From positions 1 through 13,611 of the forward strand of contig JBHORA010000154.1 in NCBI GenBank assembly GCA_042408535.1: DNA of 13,611 nucleotides. Reading direction: 5' to 3'. Made by a program: the position numbers and the translations under genes. Under the pieces are notes generated by a model. It was given only the letters and a program-made list of their open reading frames with translations, was not told the origin of the DNA and searched no databases. Source of the DNA: BPIH01 sp042408535 (GTDB lineage Bacteria; Chloroflexota; Limnocylindria; Limnocylindrales; CSP1-4). Positions 6,653 through 11,753 of the stretch are shown here, in pieces (position 1 is the first letter of the stretch; the number at the start of each line of letters is the position of its first letter).

Positions 6653-7068
6653 CGAGCCGAGACGACCGACGTCAGGACGGCGATCCCGCCCGGGCCGAGG
6701 GTCAGGAGGGCGAGGTTCGCCGCCAGGAGGACGAAGTCGAACTCCCAGCCCGTCGCCTGCATGGCCATGAAGCCGGTCTTCATCATGGTGTTCTTCAGGT
6801 AGATGGCGCCGACCATGATGATCGCCAAGAGGACGTTGACGAGCTGGGTCCAGACGCCGAGGATGAGGAGCGCCCCGCCGCCGGCTTCCACGATCCCCTG
6901 AACGGTGAAGAAGGCGACGCTTGCCGTTCCAGGACGACCCATCGCCTCGGCCATCCCGCGGGCACCGGTGATCTTCGGCCAGCCGTGGACGATGAAGATG
7001 ATCCCGACGGCGATCCGGAGGGCGAGGAGCCCCCAGTCGACGTAGGCACCGAGGTCGGGGATGAGCAT
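6649..7068 (-). CDS. DoxX family integral membrane protein
   Basis: The protein has 139 residues with four hydrophobic helices at about 12-31, 50-72, 76-94 and 108-126. The N-terminal pattern LLALRIAVGIIFIVHGWPKI (14-33) is the DoxX hallmark, with the conserved His-Gly-x-x-Lys element after the first helix, and a Gly-rich E-A-G-G-G-A-L-L-I-L-G segment opens the third helix. DoxX proteins sit in the cytoplasmic membrane and are linked to quinone- or thiol-related redox roles in some species, but the biochemical role is often unknown. I chose ATG 7068 because a GGAGGGAGGT stretch lies immediately upstream and because the upstream 40 codons (to 7188) are Arg/Pro-rich and unlike the family. It converges on the dehydrogenase gene with overlapping stop codons. 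Confidence 0.9.
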   Translation of the reverse strand: MLIPDLGAYVDWGLLALRIAVGIIFIVHGWPKITGARGMAEAMGRPGTASVAFFTVQGIVEAGGGALLILGVWTQLVNVLLAIIMVGAIYLKNTMMKTGFMAMQATGWEFDFVLLAANLALLTLGPGGIAVLTSVVSAR

Positions 7069-7072
7069 CCGT

Positions 7073-7082
7073 ACCTCCCTCC
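7073..7082 (-). promoter_or_regulatory. Strong ribosome binding site that sets the DoxX start
   Basis: GGAGGGAGGT on the minus strand ends four bases before ATG 7068. It holds two overlapping GGAGG cores, giving spacings of about 5 and 9 bases. It is the best Shine-Dalgarno match near any gene here and fixes the start against the longer reading frame. Confidence 0.75.
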
Positions 7083-7215
7083 TCTCTGGCAGTCTCTCTG
7101 GCGGTCGTGACGCGGGCGCGACTCGATTCCGGCCCGCGGCCGACAGCGGTCCAGGTGCAGCGTCGCGATCCCTGACTGCGCGGCCCACGATGTGGTGCCC
7201 GCTCGCGACGTCCGT

Positions 7216-7244
7216 AGCCTATCCCGATCTCGTTGCGCTGTCAA
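7216..7244 (-). promoter_or_regulatory. Candidate promoter for the DoxX gene
   Basis: On the minus strand a perfect TTGACA (7244-7239) is followed after exactly 17 bases by TAGGCT (7221-7216), which fits the TANNNT form of the -10 box common in GC-rich bacteria. Transcription would start near 7209, leaving a leader of about 140 bases before ATG 7068. I see no recognisable riboswitch in that leader. Confidence 0.5.
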
Positions 7245-7352
7245 CGATCTGGGGTCGGAACTGCCCGCCTCGGCGTCCCGCGTCGGGGCTTCCGTTCCGG
7301 ACCCCCGTTCTCCGTGGCGCGGCGGGATGCCGAGGCGGCAGAATTGACCCCG

Positions 7353-7556
7353 ATGCTCCGATCCGTCGCCACCGGGCTCCTGCTCCTGGTCTCGGCCGTG
7401 GCGAGCCTTGCCTGGCTCGGCTGGCAGGCCACGACCGTCGTCGCGGCCGGCGAACCGCCGGGACGTGCCGACGCCGAGCTTCGGATCATGAGCGGCCTGC
7501 TCATCCTCGGCGCTTGGGTCATCGCCTGGCGGCTCTACCGCCGGTCCGAGGGGTGA
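7353..7556 (+). CDS. Small two-helix membrane protein, unknown function
   Basis: A 67-residue protein with hydrophobic helices at about 4-24 (a Leu/Val/Ala run) and 45-60 (SGLLILGAWVIAWRL), ending in RLYRRSEG. The positive-inside rule suggests both ends are cytoplasmic. I do not recognise a family. The frame continues upstream to an ATG at 7233, but those 40 codons are Arg/Gly/Pro-rich and look non-coding; ATG 7353 begins just before the first helix. No good ribosome site is visible. Support comes from the clean membrane topology and strongly GC-biased third positions. It lies between the DoxX gene and tRNA-Lys. Confidence 0.55.
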   Translation: MLRSVATGLLLLVSAVASLAWLGWQATTVVAAGEPPGRADAELRIMSGLLILGAWVIAWRLYRRSEG

Positions 7557-7585
7557 GCGAGACCGGCTCCGGGTCGAGCGGTGCG

Positions 7586-7602
7586 GGTCAGCCGCCCTGA
7601 CC
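7586..7602 (+). terminator. Weak hairpin before tRNA-Lys
   Basis: GGTCAG (7586-7591) pairs with CTGACC (7597-7602) around CCGCC, 29 bases after the small membrane-protein stop. No T-run follows, so terminator activity is doubtful. Confidence 0.22.
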
Positions 7603-7631
7603 GTCGAAAGGCGGGTATCGTAGCCGCCGAC

Positions 7632-7706
7632 GGGCCCGTAGCTCAGGGGTAGAGCAGGGGACTTTTAATCCTCCGGTCGTGGGTTCGAATCCCACCGGGC
7701 CCTCCA
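7632..7706 (+). tRNA. tRNA-Lys (anticodon UUU)
   Basis: The full cloverleaf can be drawn. The acceptor GGGCCCG (7632-7638) pairs with CGGGCCC (7696-7702). The D stem is GCTC/GAGC. The anticodon stem GGGGA/TCCTC closes loop CTTTTAA with TTT at 7664-7666. The T stem GTGGG/CCCAC closes TTCGAAT. The discriminator is T7703 and CCA is encoded at 7704-7706. The UUU anticodon reads lysine codons AAA and AAG. Confidence 0.96.
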
Positions 7707-7857
7707 GGTTCCAGCCCCTCCCTGTTCGGCAGCCGGCCCCGCCCCCGGGCCTCCGAGGCAGGCGATCGTGCCCTCGCGATTCGCGGCTCAGGGGGGCAGT
7801 CGACCATTCGCCGACCCCGTCGCACTGGCGTCCGCTGTCCGACTCAGGATTCGTCGA

Positions 7858-8382
7858 TCAGGGGTGGCGGTCGGCCGTGAACGCCGCCGCGTCGTCTGCG
7901 GGGCGCGCTGCGTCAGCTCGCTTGTCAGGGCCCGGAACCTCGCCGAGTGGCCCCGCATCTGGCTCGGAGGGCGGCCGCGGACCCTCGCCCGCTCGGTCGG
8001 TGGGTGCCGCTGGTTGACTCCCGCCGGGCGACCGGCTCGCAGCGACGCCTTCGAGGAGAGCGACCGGCGGCGTCACGTCCTTCGGTGCGGGACCGGTGCC
8101 GCGGTCCGGGCGCCAGCGGCGGGTCCCGAGGAGTCGAGCGAGGCCGTCGCCGACGGCGACGAAGGGAGCGAGGTAGGCGACGACGAGGACCGGGACGACG
8201 AGGCGGCCGAAGGCGCGGAGTTCGACCGCGGCTAAGGCCAGACCGATGAGGACGAGGTAGTAGGCGAGGACGGCACGCCCGGGCCAGCCGCCGAGATGGA
8301 GGCGCCGGGTTGGCAGGAGGGCGAGGAGGGCGACGACGAGGAGGAAGGCGAGGAGCGCCGGATTCGCCATCACGCCGATCAT
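7858..8382 (-). CDS. Three-helix membrane protein with long disordered tail, unknown function
   Basis: This 174-residue protein has three hydrophobic helices at about 7-24 (PALLAFLLVVALLALL), 36-54 (RAVLAYYLVLIGLALAAVE) and 59-77 (GRLVVPVLVVAYLAPFVAV). A Pro/Ala/Gly/Asp-rich tail of about 90 residues follows and looks disordered. The family is not recognised. The start is ATG 8382; ATG 8370 (MANPALL) is an alternative. The predicted topology puts the long tail in either compartment depending on orientation; the Arg-rich LLGTRRWRPDR after helix 3 favours the cytoplasm. Its start is only 27 bases from the divergent hydrolase start, so their promoters must overlap each other or the genes. Confidence 0.68.
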   Translation of the reverse strand: MIGVMANPALLAFLLVVALLALLPTRRLHLGGWPGRAVLAYYLVLIGLALAAVELRAFGRLVVPVLVVAYLAPFVAVGDGLARLLGTRRWRPDRGTGPAPKDVTPPVALLEGVAASRSPGGSQPAAPTDRAGEGPRPPSEPDAGPLGEVPGPDKRADAARPADDAAAFTADRHP

Positions 8383-8395
8383 ACGTCGCTCGGAG

Positions 8396-8401
8396 TAGGA
8401 T
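8396..8401 (+). promoter_or_regulatory. Candidate -10 box for a leaderless hydrolase transcript
   Basis: TAGGAT lies six to eight bases before TTG 8408 and GTG 8410. A -10 at this distance puts the transcript start on or beside the start codon, as in leaderless genes. No convincing -35 or ribosome site is seen. Confidence 0.35.
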
Positions 8402-8409
8402 GAGGCCTT

Positions 8410-9252
8410 GTGAGCGGATCCGCCGTTGGCCTCCGACCAGCCTGGACCGAGGATCCCGACGCCGTCGCTCCGGTCGTCCTCGTCATCGGCGGCTTCCTCA
8501 CCTCGCCGCCCCTCTACGCGGGCCTCCGCGCCCGCCTCCTGGAACGAGGAGCGGCGGCCGTCGAGATCACGCCGATCTGGACCCCCGACTGGCTCCTCGC
8601 CGGCTGGCGGGGGCTCGGCCCGATCGTGACCCGAGCGAGTCGGGCCCTCCTCGCTGCTGCCCGAGCCGCCGCGGCCTCGCCGGCCGTGCGCGGGGCACCG
8701 CTCCTCGTCGTCGGTCATTCGGCGGGTGGTCTCGTCACCCGGCTGCTCACCTCGCCCGAGCCCTTCGAACGGCGGCCGTGCCGGGGTGCCAGCCGGATCG
8801 GCGCCATCGTCACCCTCGGCACGCCGCACGTCGTTCGAGGGGACGGTGTCGTCGGTGGCGTCGTGGCGGCCCGCGCCGTCGCCTTCCTGGACCGGGTCGC
8901 CCCAGGGGCCGCTTTCGCACCCCGGGTCGGCTACGTCGCCGTTGGCTCGCGGGCGTTCCCCGGGCGCCGGGCCGGGGGCCTCCGCGAGCGGCTCGCCTGG
9001 GCGGCCTACCAGGCCGTCCTGCCAGCGCCGGGTGCCGAGGTCGTCGATGGCGACGGTGTCGTGCCCCTGGCGGCGACGCGACTCGATGGTGCCCGCTGGG
9101 TCGTCCTCGACGACGCCGGTCACAGCCCCTTCCGCGGCCACTCCTGGTACGGCAGCGCGGGATCGGTCGACGTCTGGTGGCCGCTCGCGCTCGAGGCGTG
9201 GCGGGCCGCCCTTCGCGTTCGCGCCGCCGCCCGGGTTGGCGCTGCCCCTTGA
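8410..9252 (+). CDS. Alpha/beta-hydrolase (lipase/esterase-like)
   Basis: The protein has 280 residues. VVLVIGGFLTSPPLYAGL (22-39) is the first strand and oxyanion loop. GHSAGG (102-107) is the nucleophile elbow with Ser104. LGTPH (136-140) is characteristic of lipase and PGAP1-type relatives. VDGDGVVPLAA (212-222) supplies the acid (Asp213 or Asp215), and AGHSPF (236-241) supplies His238. It probably hydrolyses an ester or related bond in the cytoplasm; no signal peptide is visible. The substrate is unknown. The start is taken as GTG 8410, which appears leaderless. The stop TGA (9250-9252) lies inside the first unit of the downstream minisatellite, so the last residues (about VGAAP) are encoded by repeat sequence. 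Confidence 0.88.
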   Translation: MSGSAVGLRPAWTEDPDAVAPVVLVIGGFLTSPPLYAGLRARLLERGAAAVEITPIWTPDWLLAGWRGLGPIVTRASRALLAAARAAAASPAVRGAPLLVVGHSAGGLVTRLLTSPEPFERRPCRGASRIGAIVTLGTPHVVRGDGVVGGVVAARAVAFLDRVAPGAAFAPRVGYVAVGSRAFPGRRAGGLRERLAWAAYQAVLPAPGAEVVDGDGVVPLAATRLDGARWVVLDDAGHSPFRGHSWYGSAGSVDVWWPLALEAWRAALRVRAAARVGAAP

Positions 9253-9593
9253 GGTGGCGGTGGCCCTCGAGGTGGTGGTGGCCCGAGATTGCGCTGCCCC
9301 CTTGAGTTGCCGCCGCCCCCCGACTTAGCGCTGCCCCGAGATGGCGCTGCCCCTTGAGTTGCCGCCGCCCCGCGACTTAGCGCCGCCCGAGATGGCGCTG
9401 CCCCCTTGAGTTGCCGCCGCCCCGAGATGGCGCTGCCCCCTTGAGTTGCCGCCGCCCCCCGACTTAGCGCCGCCCGAGATGGCGCTGCCCCTTGAGTTGC
9501 CGCCGCCCCGAGATTGCACCGCCCCTTGACTTGGCGCTACCCCGACTTGGCGCTGCCCCCTTGAGTTGCCGCTGCCCCGAGATGGCGCCGCCG
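9237..9593. repeat. Three-type minisatellite of about 19 units
   Basis: Units of 15-20 bp repeat without gaps. Type A is GAGATGGCGCTGCCCC, type B is TTGAGTTGCCGCCGCCCC and type C is GACTTAGCGCYGCCCC, each with a final C-run varying from 3 to 6. From about 9284 the order is A B C A B C A B A B C A B A, then diverged units to 9593. The first units (9237-9283) are degenerate, with GGTGGC runs, and the first one holds the hydrolase stop. Unit lengths are not multiples of three and stops occur in the plus frames, so it is not coding. On the minus strand G-runs recur about every 17 bases. Confidence 0.85.
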
Positions 9594-9850
9594 AGGGAAC
9601 GACCCGCTCCGGCAAGCGCTCGGCTGCGACGACATTGGTCAGGTCGGCTGCGAGCTCGACTCTGACGACGCCGACCGCTCCCTGACCACACCGCTGCCGA
9701 AGCAGGCTCGCAGGAGAGCGGTCCCGGAAAAGGGACGCCGTCCGGACCCGGCTGCGGGTTGTTGCTGCTGCCGAGCGTGCCGGATGGGGCTCGCCGTTTG
9801 CCGGCCGCCCAGCACAGACCCTGGGATGCTTACCGACCTCCGACGGGCGA
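9594..9850. other. Intergenic stretch without a recognisable gene
   Basis: Between the minisatellite and the tRNA-fMet promoter I find no convincing gene. A minus-strand frame runs through this stretch into the repeats, but it also crosses the tRNA, is rich in Arg/Ser/Pro and has no recognised domain. No structured RNA was identified. Confidence 0.55.
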
Positions 9851-9879
9851 TTGACGAATGGGCGCCGACGCGGTAGAGT
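9851..9879 (+). promoter_or_regulatory. Promoter of tRNA-fMet
   Basis: TTGACG (9851-9856, five of six bases of the -35 consensus) is followed by exactly 17 bases and then TAGAGT (9874-9879, a TANNNT -10). Transcription would start around 9886, a few bases before the mature tRNA 5' end at 9890. Confidence 0.72.
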
Positions 9880-9889
9880 AGATGGCCGT

Positions 9890-9964
9890 CGCGGGGTGGA
9901 GCAGCGGCAGCTCGTCGGGCTCATAACCCGAAGGTCGAGGGTTCGAATCCCTCCCCCGCAACCA
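9890..9964 (+). tRNA. Initiator tRNA-fMet (anticodon CAU)
   Basis: Acceptor CGCGGGG (9890-9896) pairs with CCCCGCA except at the first position, leaving the C1-A72 mismatch that marks bacterial initiators. The anticodon stem TCGGG/CCCGA carries the three consecutive G-C pairs next to loop CTCATAA, the second initiator hallmark. Anticodon CAT is at 9922-9924. The D stem is GAGC/GCTC and the T stem GAGGG/CCCTC around TTCGAAT. The discriminator is A9961 and CCA is encoded at 9962-9964. It has its own promoter and terminator. Confidence 0.97.
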
Positions 9965-9977
9965 CCTGTACGCCAAC

Positions 9978-10009
9978 AGCCTCCTGATCCCTCAGGAGGC
10001 TTTCCCTTT
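9978..10009 (+). terminator. Intrinsic terminator of tRNA-fMet
   Basis: AGCCTCCTGA (9978-9987) pairs perfectly over 10 bp with TCAGGAGGCT (9992-10001) around loop TCCC, followed by the T-rich TTCCCTTT. It starts 13 bases after the tRNA CCA end. The short loop, strong stem and T-rich tail make it the clearest terminator in the window. Confidence 0.88.
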
Positions 10010-10025
10010 GTACGCGTTGTACGCG
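10008..10025. repeat. 9-bp tandem repeat after the tRNA terminator
   Basis: TTGTACGCG occurs twice in tandem (10008-10016 and 10017-10025), and the shorter TGTACGC also lies at 9967-9973 just after the tRNA CCA. The copies bracket the terminator at the boundary between tRNA-fMet and the restriction region. They could be remnants of a recombination or attachment site, but no integrase is in view. Confidence 0.4.
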
Positions 10026-10080
10026 GCCGCCCTCTCGGCCCGCCGCTCGCCGGTGAGCTTCACCAACGGGGCCGTCCGTG

Positions 10081-11711
10081 TCACGCTGATGCCCAAACCT
10101 CCGATAGCGCCTCCGCCTGCTCCAGGACGGTCTGGGTGGCCTTCTCCTGCTTGTCGGGCGGGTAGCCGTGCTTGCGGAGAATGCGCTTCACGAGCACCCG
10201 CAGCTTGGCCCGGACGTTCTCACGGACCGTCCAATCGATCGTCACGTTGTTGCGGACCGTCTCGACGAGCTCCCTGGCAATGCCGCGAAGCGTCTCGTCG
10301 CCGAGCACCTGGACGGCGCTGTCGTTCGTCTCCAGCGCGTCGTAGAAGGCCACCTCCTCCTCGGTGAGGCCCAACTGCTCGCCGCGGGCGTCTGCCTCCC
10401 TCATCTCCCTGGCAAGCTCGATCAGCTCCTCGATCACCTGCGCCGCCTCGATGGCGCGGTTCTGGTAGCGCCGGATGGCCTGTTCCAGCATCTCGGCGAA
10501 GGAGCGGGCCTGGACGATGTTCTTCCGACGCCTGGTCTTGATCTCGCCGTGGAGCAGCTTCTGGAGGAGCTCGACGGCCAGGTTCCGTTGCGGCATGCCG
10601 CGCACTTCGGCCAGGAACTCCTCGGACAGGATCGAGATGTCGGGTTTCGCCAAACCCGCTGCCGCAAAGATGTCCACGACGCCCTCGGGAGCCACCGCCC
10701 GGGAGACGATCTGGCGGACGGCGTGGTCGAGTTCCTCCTCCGGTCTTGCTTCCCCCGGGGCGCGCTTGGCGAGCGCGGAACGGGACCGCCTGGAAGAAGG
10801 CCACATCGTCGCGGACTCTGAGCGCCTCTTCGTGCGGCACGGCCAGGACGAAGGCCTGGGAGAGCTCCTGGACCGCCCGGAGCAGCCGGTCCTTCCCGTC
10901 TTGCTGGGCGAGGATGTGCTCCTGCGCCGCGGGCAAGAGCTGGAGGCGTTCCTCTCGCGAGCCGGTCACCCACCTTGACCAGTCGAATCCGTGGAAGAGG
11001 CCGCACCAGACTTCATATTTCTCGAGCATGACCGCCACAGCCTCGTCCTGACCGATCGCGGTGCGGCCCGTCCCGCCGCTTTCCGTGTAGGTCGCCAGCG
11101 CCTGTTTCAGCTCGTGGGCCAGGCCCTGTTGCGGATGTGCGGTTGCCAGTCCGGCGGGTCGGAGGCCGAGCCGGTCATCACGACCTTGATCGCCCCGGCC
11201 TCGTCGCGCTCATCGTGCCAGTCCGGGCGAAGCGCGACGATTTCCCGGTACGGCTCCACGCAGATCCGCCGGCTCATGCACACCACCATGGCCTTGCCGT
11301 CCATGGCCTCCAGCTGCCGCTCGAAGTGCTCGACGATGTCCTGCGCCGCAAGCCTCAAGCGTTCTCGGAGCCGACGATCGCCTCGAGCTGGGCCCACTTG
11401 GTCTTGAGCTTCTCCTTGCGTTCTACTTCCTCGCCCTCGGTCACTTGCTCGGACTCGGGGTCTATCTTTGGCTTCTCCGCCTCGTCCAGCGCCAGCTTCG
11501 CCAGCCGGCTTTCGTAGTAGATGGGCACCGTGGCGCCGTCCTCGACAGCGCGCTGGATGTCGTAGATGGAGATGTAGTCGCCGAAGACCGTCCGGGTGTT
11601 CTTGTCGGTCACCTCGATCGGCGTTCCGGTGAAGCCGATGAACGACGCGCCCGGCAGCGCGTCGCGCATGTGGCGCGCGAAGCCGTCCATGAAGTCGTAC
11701 TGGCTGCGGTG
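10081..11711 (-). pseudogene. hsdR: Type I restriction R subunit (HsdR) remnant, truncated and frameshifted
   Basis: The minus strand reads as the C-terminal part of HsdR, the ATP-driven translocase and nuclease subunit of type I restriction systems, but in four pieces. Piece 1 (11711 to about 11360) starts HRSQYDFMDGFARHM, the end of the DEAH box, and includes SFIGFTGTPIE (helicase motif III). A missing base near 11360 shifts the frame, and piece 2 (RLRLAAQDIVEHF to DWQPHIRN) runs to about 11127. The reading then jumps to GLAHELKQALATYTE (piece 3), skipping roughly 65 residues that hold helicase motifs V and VI in intact relatives. An extra base near 10783 gives the last frame (SALAKRAPGEA to EVWASA, TGA at 10081). 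The nuclease domain and the first helicase motifs are absent. The remains cannot make an active enzyme. No hsdM or hsdS is visible. Confidence 0.9.
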
Positions 11712-11753
11712 TCACAACGATTCCAGAATCCGCTCTGCGCAACTCGCATGACT

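Noticed and set aside
7592..7631. Promoter for tRNA-Lys (CTGACC with TATCGT)
   Set aside because: The spacing is only 13 bases and the -35 match is poor; the tRNA may be read from an upstream promoter.
9237..9593. CRISPR array
   Set aside because: The units are contiguous with no unique spacers, are only 15-20 bp long, and no cas gene is near.
9325..9924. Minus-strand protein with Gly-Asn-Ser-Arg-Gly repeats over the minisatellite
   Set aside because: Unit lengths of 15-20 are not multiples of three, the frame also crosses tRNA-fMet, and no start with a ribosome site is seen. The amino-acid repeat is a by-product of the DNA repeat.
9851..10165. Plus-strand small protein through tRNA-fMet
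   Set aside because: It translates the tRNA and its terminator; the Arg/Pro-rich product is a familiar false prediction over tRNA genes.
10081..10806. Separate intact gene for the HsdR C-terminal domain
   Set aside because: The homology continues upstream in other frames as the same HsdR protein, so this is the last segment of a broken gene rather than an independent one.
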